64,000 nucleotides of DNA from Chamaea fasciata (GCA_029207755.1 JARCOQ010000006.1:69848093-69912092), one strand, 5' to 3'; shown: positions 23,976-36,326, numbered from the stretch's first letter. The notes: generated by a model not told the origin, from the sequence alone. A program made the numbers and translations.

Positions 23976-26443
23976 CTGTGGCAGGCACGGGAAGAGGGAG
24001 GGAGGGAAGAGCAAAATTAACCACAGAGCTCAAAACTGCTTCCAGGGAGGGCAGAGAGAGAGGGGTTGGAGGCATTTCCACCCTGCCTTTTTGAAGGCTT
24101 TCTTACCATCTCAAAGCCAAGTTTTATTTATATAAAAATCCCTTTTAGACATCCCTCTTGCAACACAATGTAAGCATCTCCATCCAGCAGGAGCCACTAA
24201 CACACACTTACTGCACTGAGATTCCCTTCTGCTGTTTCCTACATCCCACAGAGCCCATTTCAAAGACCAGGGTAAGATGGTTCTTAGCTCAGGAACTGAA
24301 TCTCTGCTGAGCCTGGACTTCCATGAAGATGCTATGACTCTGTTGCAAGTTCCACGATGCTCCCAAAAAGCACACCCAAAAACTTGTATCAGATTCACCG
24401 AGGCCTGAGTTGACCTTGCAGGCCCCAGTAAAACCTAATCTAAAGAAAGGAAGAAGTCCTGGAGATGAGCCACTAATTAAATCATTCCCTTGCAGGACTG
24501 AAGTGATGGCAACTACAAATGGCAGAACTTGCTCCAGTTACCACAGGATGTATTATATGGCTTTACTTTTCATGGAGTCATCAGGAGAAAAGGTGTCCTC
24601 AATGCTTGCTCACTTCCCATCACCGACCTCCTTTCTCCTCCCTTATCCCAGAGGAAAAAGGCAAAAAAGTGGCCAGACTTATGAAGAATGTCCCCTGTGC
24701 AGTAAATCTCGCATGAAGTTGTTCCCTTGATGAGCTGAGCTCGTGTGCTGTCCCCTGAAGGCAAGTGGCAGCTCCTATTTGTCTGCTGGTAACTTTTATT
24801 TGTGCTAATAATAAAAGTTATGAGCAGGGGGGAGGCAGGACATGCATCACATTTGCTAACTCAGTGAGTCAGAAAGTCATCCTCTAGGCGCTGCTCAGGA
24901 ATTAATGCCTCTTCAAATCCCCAAGGAAGAGCCTAGCTCTTCCTCTCAAATTAAGACAGGGCGGGTATGCACACGTAGGTACCCTTACACAACACGCCTG
25001 GCAAAAGGCTGACCTCTGTTAAGTGTTATTTTAATACAAGCTTTTCTTGCTTACGGTTTTGGTTAGTGATTTTCAGAGTACTTCCTTCAGAACCTTCATT
25101 CAAGCTTATCCTTCTCTCTCTGGCACTTACCTTCCCTGTTGCTGATGAAAAACAAGCAACAAAGAGTTTTTCTTTGGAGTTTTCCTTTCCGGTGTGCCAC
25201 TACCAGACAGCAGCCAAGAGATCATGATTAAATCATCCTGGAAATCCAGTCCTGGATATCCCTACCTGTCTGATTAAGGGTCTGGACCAGCGAAAACACC
25301 CTGCTCAGGACAGTGTCACAGTGTCACAGCAACAGCAGCCACCGATGTGTAATTTAATCTCCTAGGAATTAGATTTAATTTGGGTGTTGAAGAAGGAGAT
25401 TGAAGGTGACATCTCAAAGGGACTTCAAAAGAAAATTTAATGTTTGAGGGTTTAAGGTTTCAGACCATGAACATTAGCTTCTGAAGCAGATTCACCTTCA
25501 GCAGAAAACTTGAGAGGCTCTTGGGGGTTTTATTCTGTTAAAACTTTGCAAAGCTGTGCATTTGGATACACAGACACAAAAGCAAAGGAAGGCAAATGCC
25601 ACCAAAAGCACTCGCAAAACTAAGGTCAAAACTCTGTATTTAACACCAGAAGCAGCTGCAGTTCCAAGCCTTGTGATCCAGTGCATAGGAGAATTCCGAG
25701 CCAGGATAATTCTGACCTTACTTCCTGAGATGATCATTCAAAGCACTGAGTTTTGGCAGAGGAAGTATTTAATTTTGCTCTTTTACACCTCTTCATGTAA
25801 TGGCTCTTAAACTCAGCATTTTGGTTAAATGCCCCTCCACTCAATGCCTCACTTGGAAAATCTATTTTCCCTAAGTTCTCACACAGCGCAGGCAACATGA
25901 TCTGGCTCTCAGCACGTCACCGAGCGCCGCCCCGGGTCACGGCCAGGTTTGACCGTACAAAACCTGCCCTCCCGTCCTGCAGAGCAGAGCACCAGCTGGT
26001 ACCCGGGGTGCTGTCCCCTCTCCCTGGCTGGGGTGGGGGGTATCCCATCCTAAACACAGCCCCCACCTGCCTCCAGCAGGCAGCTCAGCACCTCACCCCA
26101 GAGCAGCTCCCGGCCCGAGTCGTTCTGCACGCACGGTACCTGATGGGCGTCTCTGCCCCTGGAGACGTGGCCCTGTCACGTGTCACCTTTTCCGCAGTGA
26201 ACATAAATTAAACTGATGTCTTTTACTCTCCTTCCTGCACTGAGAAGGACTCTTTTCATCCATCTGTGATCATTTTCCAGGCGCTTCCCAGTTTTCTCCT
26301 CTTATTCCTCGTTCTTTCCCATTTTTCCCTCTTTTATTGGCAAAGCAGTGCTTCTTCATTTAAACCATCCATAAAACCATACCAGGGCTAAGAAAAATGT
26401 CTGAGGAAGCGGCGAGGGAAAGAGTCAAGACAGGTATACTTAC
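23976..26443 (-). other. SLC4A4: SLC4A4 intron 5 (2.5 kb)
   Basis: The donor is gtaagt (perfect consensus). The sequence has no repeat family I recognise apart from a small 'cagtgtcacagtgtcacag' tandem near 25310. There are no further exons. Confidence 0.85.
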
Positions 26444-26604
26444 CCACCACCTGTGGGAGGGAGGAGGCCTCCATATCCAGCATGATGGAGCCCTTCTCTA
26501 TGCACGTCCTCAGCTCGAACAGGCTGTGCAGAGACAAGGTGGCCACGTGCGGTTTGCTCCATCGCTCCCCGCCTTGTTCTACCTTCTCCTCAAACTTGAT
26601 CCAC
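26444..26604 (-). CDS. SLC4A4: SLC4A4 exon 5: N-terminal domain
   Basis: This 161-bp exon encodes residues 88-140 and parts of Arg87 and Glu141. It has acceptor ttgtag|GTGG and donor GTGG|gtaagt. It reads [20 protein letters not shown], then [20 protein letters not shown] and [13 protein letters not shown]. This is the conserved first half of the SLC4 cytosolic domain (the 'WKETARW.K.EE' region spans the exon 4/5 junction). It differs from human at a few positions (Ile for Met, Met for Arg, Val for Leu). Confidence 0.97.
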
Positions 26605-26725
26605 CTACAACAGGGCAGTGAGAGGGGGTTAGGGCTCTTGCCTCCTGGCGGGAAAATAAATCAGCGCTTCTGGAAACAAGGCAACTTGTCCTTCGCTATC
26701 TTGGCACTTCTTGTCTAACGGCTGG

Positions 26726-26776
26726 ACGCTATCGTCTCAGAGGGCTGCTCCAAACTAAACGATTCTGTGATTCAAA
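26726..26776 (+). mobile_element. Very short CR1 tail remnant
   Basis: 'ggctgctccaaactaaacga' followed by 'ttctgtgattc' resembles the last 50 bases of a CR1 element. The match is short, so confidence is limited. Confidence 0.45.
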
Positions 26777-27424
26777 TTCGGGCGATAAAATACGGAATCA
26801 GCCACTGCCAAGATGCAGGCAGCACGGAATACTGCTGTCCCACGCCCAGAGGCTGACAAAGGGGAGAAGAGGAGCACATCCCAGCCACATCTGAAGGTGC
26901 TCTTAGAGAACATACGAGCCACCAAAGGAGAAGGCACAAATTAAGGAGCTCCTTCTTTCCCCCCAGCTGCTGTTTAATGATTTAACCCAGCAGGTCAGAA
27001 AAACCCAGAAAACTTATCTCTAATGGAAGCTGAGAGCAAAGGGTAAAATCCCGGTTGTGCAAAACACTCTTTACACCCCTAAAACTACATCCCAAGAGCA
27101 GGGAAGCAGGAGGCTCCGTGCCCCTGGGCTACAGCCCACCCCCTCTTCCCCCTGCAGCCTTGACCCTGCCCTTGGCTTCGCTGTGCCCAGCCCGGAGCAC
27201 GCAGGGATGGAGCACGTGGCTCCTGCACTGGCCGGGGGATCTCACCTGGCCCACACCACCCAGCAACGGCTTTGGTGCAAACTGGGGTGCAGGAAAGGGT
27301 GGTTCGATATGCCCCAGTGGCAAAGCAGAAATGCTTTTTAATCCCCTCTTGAGACACCATTTTAATATATGTGGAAAATGGAAATTCCAGTCACTAATAT
27401 AAAGGGATTATTAAGAAAAAAAAA

Positions 27425-27675
27425 ACCAAACAAAAAACCAACCCACACATAAGGTAAGGAAGCTCATAAATTTGTTCAAAAGAATATTATTAACAGCAAG
27501 CAAAATTATCTTTAATCCTGAAAAATGTATTACTTGAGGATTAATCAATTATGTTTCACAATTGCAGTAATCTCTTTTTGAGACTCTGTTTTTTAAAGCT
27601 GATTTTTAACTCAAGCTAAAAAACTGATTTTCATCTCCAATTAATAAGGTCCTTTTAGTTCACAAAAACTAAGCG
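27425..27675. promoter_or_regulatory. AT-rich tract, possible conserved non-coding element
   Basis: About 250 bases are rich in TTAAT, ATTATT, CAATTATG and AATTAATAA cores, with no repeat similarity, between two CR1 copies and a GC-rich stretch. The call rests on composition; alignment is required. Confidence 0.2.
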
Positions 27676-27944
27676 TTTCCCAGGACACCTGAGGGACCTG
27701 GGTGGATGCAAATCTGTGCACTTCAGGGGCTTTGTGTGATGTGGGACCGAGTTACATCCACCCCGTAACAACAGGAAGGCTGAAAATTACCAGTGTTTGT
27801 CCTTCCAGGGAAAGTGATTACTCACAACTACCAATATTTGCTTTTTGTTTACTTTTCTCACTACAATCCACAATCCAAACTGCAATAAACCAAATATTAA
27901 CTTGCAAACCTGGGTGAACAAATGCCTGCTCAGTTCGTGCTACC

Positions 27945-28038
27945 AGGGAGCGGTATGGGTTGGGAGGGACCTGAAAGTTCACCTGCTTCCAGACTGCTGC
28001 CATGGGCAGGGGCACCTTCCGCTAACCAGGCTGCACTA
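27945..28038 (-). mobile_element. CR1 LINE 3' fragment
   Basis: Antisense CR1 tail: 'gggttgggagggacctgaaa', then 'gctgccatgggcaggggcac' and 'cttccgctaaccagg'. It is cut off after about 90 bases. Confidence 0.85.
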
Positions 28039-28914
28039 ACGTGGGAATGCCTGCATTCCATGGGTGGTCATAGGGTACTGAGTGAAGCTGAGAAAGGAAA
28101 AGACCTGCGGCAGCCGGAGACCCCCAGCCGGTTGTGAGCCGCAGGGAAGTATCTCTGTCCACCACAGCGTGGGGACTGTCACTCTGTAAGGCAGGGAGAT
28201 GGCAGGAAGGCGATGGGATTACAGAGAAAAGGAATGACAGGGTTGGGCTGTGGAATGGTGGATACGAGTTTTTTAAACTTCTGTTATAATCTTTTTTTTT
28301 GGTTATATAAGCTGTGCCAGGAATTACGTTTTTATCCTCCACCCTTTTACACCTGATAATACCAACACGGCTTTCACGGGGCTGGGAGTGAGGTGCAGCA
28401 GACAGAAGGAACGTGTAGATGTCAGAACAGAGCAGGAGGGAGATGAGGAAGGAAATTTAATTGTTTGTTCTCTCAAACACGAGCGCAGGTAGTGCTGCTC
28501 TCCCCAGCTGGGAGCCGTGCAGTTCTACACTGGGGCCAGGGTGAGCATCAACCCCACAAGGTCTCTTCTGTCCTCTCCTCTCTCCTCTGCCCACACAGCC
28601 CTGCGCTTTTTCCTGTGTTCAGGACCTGCTCATGCAGCTTCCCAGCTGTTCTGCAGCAGCAGATGTAAAACAACCCCAAAACAGCTGGCAGATCCAGTGC
28701 CCGCTGAAACACAGTGCCAGCCAGCTCTGGATGCACTGGGAGATGCTCAGGAGCTCCCAGGAGGTTCTGTGGTGCAAGATTAAGCAATTTCAGGAATGTA
28801 CTGAAAAATCCCGAACAATCAGACACCGTGTAAGATCACCATCCACCAAGGCAGGAGGTTGCGCCAATGTAGAAATTAACATGGTGCTTCATTACATTCC
28901 GTGTCATTTACACA

Positions 28915-29180
28915 AAGAATCAGGGATCCGTTCAGGTCGGCAAAGTCCTCTAAGATCATCCAATCCGAACATTAACCCAGCAAAGCCAAGGCCACCACCT
29001 ACCCATGTGCCTAAGCATCACATCTACACATTTGTTAAATCCCACGAGAGAGGAGGACTCCACCACTACCCGGGGCAGCCAACCCTATGGGTGAAGAAAA
29101 CTTTCCTAATACCCGACCTAAAACTCCCCTGGCACAACTTGAGGCTGTTTCCCCTCGTCCTGTGGTTTGCTGCTTGGGAG
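28915..29180 (-). mobile_element. CR1 LINE 3' fragment (older subfamily)
   Basis: The antisense copy has different diagnostic wording from its neighbours: 'ctctaagatcatccaatccg', 'gaacattaacccagcaaagc', 'catcacatctacac', 'cctggcacaacttgaggctg'. This places it in another CR1 subfamily. An apparent 232-aa open frame on the plus strand across it is the antisense of the repeat. Confidence 0.88.
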
Positions 29181-30212
29181 AAGAACCCCAGAGAGAAGCC
29201 CACGCACAGCTCAATGCAGCACTCCTACCAAAGACGTGCAAAAACACCTAAATCAGGAAGTGCTGGACTCATGGTAAGAGGAAAGAAGTGCAACAAAGGA
29301 GGAAAGGATGAGCAAAAAGTCAGAAGTTAGAGAGCAAAAGGTGAAAAGTCATTAAGTTCCCCAAGCGACTGAGAAGCAAAAATAAAGCAAGATAAGAGAT
29401 AAAGGGGGAGGTGTTAGGGTAGCTCATTAAATCACAGGTAAAGAAGGTTAAGGTGACCAAAGAGGGACTAACTTTGAACACAGACAGTGCCCTTAAGAGA
29501 GGGGGGTGGGGAAAGAGCATGGCCCAGCCGCCATAAAGGAAAAGGAAAACCCCCCAGGCTCAATTGGGAATAGGTCAGTGGTGTTCAGACATAAACGACA
29601 TGCAACTTGTAGCAGTCAGACCCCAAAAACATCCCAGCTTCTTTGTCACAGCTTTTTGACCAAAGTAACAGCAGCATCAAAGAAACCCAACCAAGGAACC
29701 CAAAGCAAGCAACCCCATCCAGCATTTAACGTGCACCTTGAATACTTTCTTCACAAGAAAATACCTTCCAACCTTTTTCCAATTTAAAATGAATTCCATC
29801 AGTAACTCACTAGGACGGGGACAGCTATAATTTCCCAGCCTGTGGTGTGAGGTGGGAGCAGGCTCAAAAGCTACTTTGGGGCACTAAGTACTGAAGTGGT
29901 TTGGACTCAGCCAGCAACTTCTGGCAATTCCGGCCGAGACACGTACCCCTTTGCAAAGCACCACTGAGCCCATACTTTTCTCTCCGCAGGTAAACTGTTG
30001 TAATCAATCTGGCACTCTACTGCTTTCCTAGTTCTTCTTTTGGAATATTTAAACAAACCCTACGGTAATTTCAACTACACAGGCTCCTTTCCGTGGAGTT
30101 GCCATGCGGTCCTGTGGCGTGGGCATCGCCCAATGGAATGCTAGAACAGGAATCTCCCATGGGAGCGCTGCTGGCTGCCCTTCCCTTTCGGGGTAAAGGA
30201 AAACCGACCCAC

Positions 30213-30348
30213 CTTGCAGTCTCCTTCCACTCCATCTCCTGTCCATCGACAGCCAGAAGTTCGTCCAGCTCGGTGAAGAGCTGCGGGGGCGCGGGGCTGT
30301 CATCTTCCTCTCCGAGGATGAAGCGGATGCGCTCAGCGGCGGGGGAGA
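30213..30348 (-). CDS. SLC4A4: SLC4A4 exon 4, shared part (first exon common to NBCe1-A and -B)
   Basis: This 136-bp segment is used by all isoforms. In NBCe1-B transcripts it begins at the internal acceptor cctctgcag|TCTCCC (30349-30352), where A from exon 3 plus TC gives Ile. The donor is CAAG|gtgggt. It encodes [20 protein letters not shown], then [20 protein letters not shown] and KETA, the highly conserved entry to the cytosolic domain. In NBCe1-A transcripts it is simply the continuation of the exon that carries the start codon. Confidence 0.97.
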
Positions 30349-30352
30349 CTGC
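30349..30352 (-). promoter_or_regulatory. SLC4A4: 3' splice site inside NBCe1-A coding sequence
   Basis: On the minus strand tattttcacctctgcag precedes TCTCCC. A possible branch point ttaac lies about 23 bases upstream of the AG. A nearer AG (ccgcag, 17 bases upstream of the used one) sits only six bases after that branch point, too close for normal use. Joining exon 3 here gives KPLISPAAER, as in known NBCe1-B. Confidence 0.9.
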
Positions 30353-30472
30353 AGAGGTGAAAATACTGCGGTTAACGGCCTGCGAGATGACCAGGGACGT
30401 GCGGCTCCTCTCCTTGCCCTGCTCCCCAAGGCCATTCAGCTGTTTCTCCAGGCTGCCTTTGCCATCTGACAT
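30349..30472 (-). CDS. SLC4A4: SLC4A4 NBCe1-A-specific N-terminus (start codon at 30472)
   Basis: These 124 bases encode the NBCe1-A-only residues 1-41 and the first base of Val42, directly continuous with the shared exon 4. The start context is gacgaggATGT (A at -3), and this is the first ATG after the predicted transcription start. The protein begins [19 protein letters not shown] and ends [10 protein letters not shown]. The last seven residues are the best match to mammalian NBCe1-A; the first part aligns loosely and is one residue longer. In mammals this end is the autostimulatory segment of the kidney isoform, at the basolateral membrane of proximal tubule cells. The SIFTSA codons double as the splice acceptor for NBCe1-B. 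Confidence 0.93.
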
Positions 30473-30705
30473 CCTCGTCGCTGCGGACGCAGGGGCGGGA
30501 GCGAGGGTGCCTCTATCTCCCTCTCTCCCCTTCCTTGCCTCTCACCGAACTTCTTACAAGTTCAAGCTGGGAGTAAAGTTCAGGAAAACTTGTCTCTTCC
30601 TACAGACCTTAACTATGTTACAGCAATTTGCAGTCCTTGTAAAAATAAGCACTATGGAGCTCAGAACCAACGTGCTCTGCGGCGCTGCCCGAGGACCTGC
30701 CGCTC
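30473..30705 (-). other. SLC4A4: Predicted 5' UTR of NBCe1-A mRNA
   Basis: This runs from the ATG to a start predicted about 25-30 bases past the TATA box. The lower part is GA-rich then CpG-rich (gcgtccgcagcgacgagg). It contains no upstream ATG. The exact start is inferred, and an extra non-coding exon cannot be excluded. Confidence 0.45.
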
Positions 30706-30730
30706 TCTGAGCAGCCTGGATCCTTCACCC

Positions 30731-30740
30731 CTTTTTTATA
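30731..30740 (-). promoter_or_regulatory. SLC4A4: TATA box of the internal NBCe1-A promoter
   Basis: TATAAAAAAG on the minus strand lies about 260 bases upstream of the NBCe1-A start codon, followed downstream by a GC-rich stretch. In mammals the kidney isoform is driven by an internal promoter in intron 3, and the position agrees. Confidence 0.45.
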
Positions 30741-31721
30741 TGACCTAAAACCAGTTCCAGCCAAACCAATTGGGGGCTTGCTGGCACAGCATCCCAGCGC
30801 TGGCTTTTCCCTCCCTCCCTGCCAGCCAGGTTTGGGCTGCCATTGGCCTGCAAGGCAGGCTGGAACCTCCCCAGCCCAGCACTAGAAAACACAGGAATAC
30901 TTAACAGAAGGGTTGTGCCATCTATACGTGAAGAATGCAACCCAATGCATTTCGTCAGGCACCAGTGCACTGAAAAAAAACGACTGGTCCCGGTTGGAAA
31001 AGACTGCCTGTTTAGGCAAAAGAACTGCGTTCAGCACACAGCACGGGCAAAGTCTGTCTGCATTATAGGCTTGAGAAAAAGGACAGAAAGCCTTTCCTGG
31101 TTAAGGATGCAGAATTCAAACCCGAGAACATCGCTGTCCCTATCCCAAGGGCATCTGCTAACGGGAACTGGAGCCCACACCACCAGTCACCTTGCTGGAG
31201 GGCTCCTTGGGCTCTACAGCCTTTTTCTCAGCCTATCACCTTAAAACAAAGGTGTGACCATGGGACATTTTAAGACAGGCATCCCTTCTGCTCGATGTTT
31301 ATCAGCATTAGAGATACACAGCAGACTATGAACTTTGAACAGTTCTGCTAAAATCTCCTTTCTTTTCAAAAGATCAGCTGGCTGTCTCTTGCAAAATAAT
31401 TAGTTACACCAGGTGTCCAACCACATTGATTTTTCCAGGGTAAGCAGACTCTCAATTTGCAATGGGAAAAAAGAAACCAGTAAACAACATGCCCTTTACT
31501 CCTTTTTCTTTTCCTTAAATACACTTTCATAGCTTTCTTCCTAAAGTACTCAGTTACAGTGACGATGCTTTAGTAATATAGATTTCTTTTTGACTGACAG
31601 CATACTTGTAATCATAAATGCCCTTGGAATCTCCTGGGAGCCAAGGACCTTGCCCCGCTGCTACAGCAGCCTCCCCATTACAAGGCACTCAACTTCCTGC
31701 AGGCTTCGGGAGAGCTGGAGA

Positions 31722-31955
31722 AGGACTTCTGACAAGGGCCTGGAGTGACAGGACAAGGGCAAATGGCTTCCCACTGACAGAGGGCAGGGCTAGATGGGAC
31801 ACTGGGCAGGAGTTGCTCCCTGTGAGGCTGGTGAGGCCCTGGCACAGGCTGCCCAGAGAAGCTGTGGCTGCCCCATCCCTGCAAGTGTCCAAGGCCAGCC
31901 TGAATGGGGCTTGGAGCAACCTGGGCCAGTGGAAGGTGTCCCTGGCTAGAATGAG
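31722..31955 (+). mobile_element. CR1 LINE 3' fragment
   Basis: Sense CR1: 'gaggccctggcacaggctgc', 'ccatccctgcaagtgtccaa', 'gaatggggcttggagcaacc' and 'cagtggaaggtgtccctggc', cut off before the usual terminal octamers. Confidence 0.92.
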
Positions 31956-34900
31956 ATGCCAGGCTACCCATCCACATCATGCACGTTCCACTGTCCTCTT
32001 CCTTTACCTGCACTAATGAATCTCAATATACTTTCATATTCAAACAGAATTCGAATATCACAGCTAGAAAACAAATAAAATACATGTCCATCTCCTTGCT
32101 TCAAAAAGCAAGGTGGACCACGGAGGTGGCTGCTGCTTGGAAGAGGCTGTAAGAGAAGGGACTGCAGAGCTTCTTGAGCTGTTGAAGGCATCCACTGGAG
32201 CCGATGGGAAAAGTCTCTCTTGAGCCACTCTGAAGAGGTTTTACTATGTGGAAGAGTTACCCTGACATTTCCAGCCATAAAATGATCATTCCACAATATT
32301 TTGCACACTGAACCTGGGTGCCCATCGTCCGCCACCCCTTCTTTTCTTGTCTCCCTCCTCTCCCTGCTGCTAATTTCCCATTACCCGCACTTAGGGCCAG
32401 TGATAAGGTTCACGATCCCATTAGGGCATTTGCTGGGTCACAGGTCCCCGACGCTGGCTTGACCACATGCTCTTTACTGCGATTTTGTGAGTTAATGGGC
32501 CGTTTATGGGTTGTTTATGTGCTCTCTTTAGCAAGGAGAACATATTTTCATCTTAATCTCCAGGCGAACACCGTGTGCTCAGCGTGGGCAGCCAGCTGAG
32601 CACCGGGCTCAGGGGCTGGAGAGTCATTAACCCAGGGGGTGACCCCCCAGCCCTCTGCCTGCCTGACCTTTGAGCACCACCTCGCCAGCCTGCCCCGGCC
32701 TTGGCCATCACCTTCACTTCCACCTCGGCCGGCCAGCTCAGGAGCTGTTCAAGCCACCACCGCTGACGCCAGCAGCGGCTCACGCTGGTCAATACGGTTT
32801 TCCTTGCTGTCTTACTCATCGGAACAACCTGATGGACAGCAGACATTTGCAGCAGAGAAAAGGCTAATCCACGAATTTAGACGGCTGGGGGTGTACTTTT
32901 CCCCTGAATGGGAGAGGAATTAAGATATTAATTGCAGAGGGTGGAATGTTCCAACACAACATGGATACAGAGGCAATGCCATCCATGGGGGACGTCTCCC
33001 ACTTCCCTCTCTTCCTTTTCCTGCTCCACTCAGCCACACACAGTCCGTGAGGCAGCTTATAAAATCGTAACTTGCACAAGAGCAAACACATCAGCAGTTT
33101 CTCCAAGTTCAGGTCAGGCCAATTCTGAGCACAATGTATATACCCTCGGGTTCCCAACGGCAAAAATCAATCTCCATCAAGAGAGAGGAATCTCAGGGAG
33201 TTCAGAAATAGGGAGAGACACGTTCTAGCACAACAACCTCAAATCAGGCACGGCTGAGCTTCCCAGCCCAGCTCCAGCCACGGCTTTGGTGGCAGCCCTC
33301 CCTCACTGCCTGGTGCGATGGCACAGCCGGACATGGAAATGCCAGGGGGCTTTGTGCCATTGGTCCCTATCCTGCTTCCGTGCCAAGGGCCTGGCTGGTG
33401 GTGGGCTCTCTTGGGTGTATGATGCTGCCTCAGGATGGAGGACGGGGGTATCTGTGCTGATGCACAAGTTAAACAGCCTGCTCTCCACCCGGCCAACATG
33501 CTTTTGTTCCTCCTGGCTTTTTCAGAGACCCTTCTGAAGACCCTGGGGACCTGCACCTCAGTCATCCATCCGAGGCCAAAGGGACCACCAGACACAAAGC
33601 TCTCTGTTACTTCTATGTGCGTCGCCAGCTACAGAAATCCCCGAGGGACCTGGTGCAAATTCCTCCCCAGAGCCCGTGGACCCCGTATTGAGGAAAGCTG
33701 CTTGTCAAATGTGCTTTCCAGGCAGGCTTATTAAAATAGGACATGATGGTACTCCCGTTCCTTTCTGTGGCTGCCCTCCCCTGTCGAAGCGCAGGCCAAA
33801 CCCATTCACAGCCAGAGCAGTGACACACTTGTGCAGACACCTGTAACAGATTTAAACTTGTTCCCTTTCCAGTTCAGCTACTTCCCTTCCAAATTCTCCA
33901 GTACCAAAACCAATTTTAATTGTGTGTCAACGTCAAAACAAGGCACCCAGCAAAGGCAAGCAGGGAGGCTTTGATGGCCCACAGTCCCACCAGCTTCCTT
34001 GAAAGACAAACCTGAACGGAACCCCAGCTAAAACCAGGAGTCGCTGAAAACAATCCCCTGGGGCACCTCTGCCAGTTCCTGTACGGCATCCCACAAGGGA
34101 TGCTCTCCCGCTTTACCAGCAATACTGTCCGGCACTCCTGGAGCACACAGACCCTCCACGCTCTTCCTGCAACTTCACAGGTAAGAACTGTTATTTCCTC
34201 TACGGAAGGGAGAACGATCACTTCAGGTAACACCAGTTTCTGCAGAGCAGCCCAGGTGAGAACTGCTTTCCTGATTCTCCAAGTGCTCCACCGAGCACAA
34301 GCATCCCTGAACACCCCCGAAGAAAGCAAGTGCACATGCATTGACATGTGACGCCTGCCTTTGGGAAGACTGCTCCGGGAACACAGCCCTGAGGCTGCAC
34401 ACCAGCCTTCCCCGGGGTCCCGCAGATCCACCCCTGGGTGATCCGCTCCCCAGCTAATCCCTCTAAGCAAGCGTGGGAATTTCTCTTTTGCTTGTTTTGT
34501 GTCTTTGCTTGTGAACGATTACTTTTTGACCCCGTGCTGGGGCGGGCCGGCTCTGAGGCAGATTAGACTTTCCACAGGCAGGACTTGGCAGCCAGCAGGG
34601 AACGCTCCCCACACTACCTGCATCCCACCCCAGGCCATTTCTTGGGGTGCGGAGAATGCTATTCAAGGTGCTTGATCTATACTGGAGCAAATCTACCCTA
34701 TCCCTGGATATCCCTCCCCAGACAGAATGAAGAGCCTCTGGAATAATCCATTTTTTGCTGGACTATTGGACTGCACGATTGTACATGTTTGGCTGTAAGC
34801 TCCTCCGCAGCACGTGGCATATATTAAGTGTTTGATCTGCAAAAAATCTTCAGCATTGGACAAATTCTTACTAATACTGTGTTCTCCCAAGTGCCAGAAG

Positions 34901-36326
34901 AACAGCAGCATTTATGTAACACCCTGCTGGGCATTCCCAGTTCCCCTGGTCTTTGGTGCTGTGCCTACAGATACTTCATTAAAACATTCCTTGGAGGTGC
35001 AGGGAGAGATAAAGGACCCCACTTCCAAAAACGTTTCACATTAACTCACCTATGGATGCGAGGCGGACAATCAGTCTGGGAAACTTCTAAACAAACCCAG
35101 CACTATCTCATGAAAATTGGACGACCCTTATCCTAAAAGGCAATTCCCATAAATAAAGACAGCTTGCCAATTCCACCCACGTGGCTGTGATGGGGAGACC
35201 ACCACCAAAAAGTCCCATGATGAGCTTTTTCCAGCATTGCTCCACTCGAGGGAGACTCTGCCTTCAAAGACTGTTCTTCTCAGCTGCAGCCAAGACCAGT
35301 AATATCTACGTGACCTGCCAGAAGCAGAGGCAGCTGCAGAATCCCAAGGAAATGGGGATGGATACCCTCCCACAGACACACAGTCAGCCAGTTGAGCCAA
35401 ACTAAGTATTTTATGTATTAACAACGTGAGGCTCTGCCTGCTCACCTCAATGCCAGGCTCCCCTGATTCCAAGGGTGCGGAATTGGGCACGCGTGGACCA
35501 TGCAATTCCCCATGGGTATGCCACAGCGAGATGCTAACCAACAGCGACTGGCTCCCAAGCTGATAGAAAAACAGGAAACCTGTCTTTCTACATCACGTTT
35601 TTTAAAATTTCCTGGATTCTCCGTGTGCCGTTCTTAATTGCATTAAAGGCAGCAATGCCTATGGAACACTTACTTTTACAAACCACCCAGTCCATAGTGA
35701 CAAACCATACTGGTTGTGAACCTTGATATAAACTACACCACAAGCAATTCATTGGAAAATACGGATGACAAAGGTATTTTTGGACGAGTCCTGGAGATCA
35801 GCCATCTTACTTCCAGTTGTGTCAAACTGCTACGGCAGCACATTTTTAAGGAGCTGCTCCCGAGCAGTTGCCAAGAAGACTTTAATAAAGAAAGAGCAGC
35901 ACCTAGAGAAAGCCTGGCTTTCTCCGCAGCTCTGGAGCATTTCCTGCTGTCACACAGACACAGGATGCTGTCTGGCATCACACTTCCATTGCACCGGAGC
36001 AACAGTCAAGTCCCCAGTGAAACAGCAGCGCAGCGGCTGCCACACAGAACTGAGCTCAAAAACCACCTCCTAATTCTCACCATCTCCCTTCTTTGGCTTT
36101 TCTTGGTTTCCGTTTTTAAAGCAGTGTGGCTTTCACAGTCTCCTTCCTGGAGAGACTGGTGCTTTCCACCTGCTGGGTCCTGTTCTGGTACCTTAAACAC
36201 TGCAAGCACACCATGACCACGCACAACTCCTCCCGTATCTCCATCAGTATCACTGCACCGTGTGGCCACAAAGCAACAGCTCATCATAGGCACAAGGGAA
36301 AACTCCCGCTCCTCTGGGGAGCAGAA

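Larger units (their letters stand above)
26605..30212 (-). other. SLC4A4: SLC4A4 intron 4 (3.6 kb)
   Basis: The donor is gtgggt. The intron holds three CR1 pieces (26726-26776, 27945-28038, 28915-29180) and an AT-rich unique tract (27425-27675). No other gene is seen. Confidence 0.85.

Noticed and set aside
28632..29330. Plus-strand open frame of 232 codons
   Set aside because: Most of it is antisense to a CR1 copy.
30600..30640. HNF1-like site (gtaacatagttaag) near the NBCe1-A promoter
   Set aside because: The half-sites are in the wrong arrangement for the HNF1 palindrome, so I do not call it.
30093..30710. Plus-strand open frame of 205 codons across the NBCe1-A start exon
   Set aside because: It is the antisense of a GC-rich coding exon and its promoter; it has no family match, and the minus-strand reading is a clear SLC4A4 exon.
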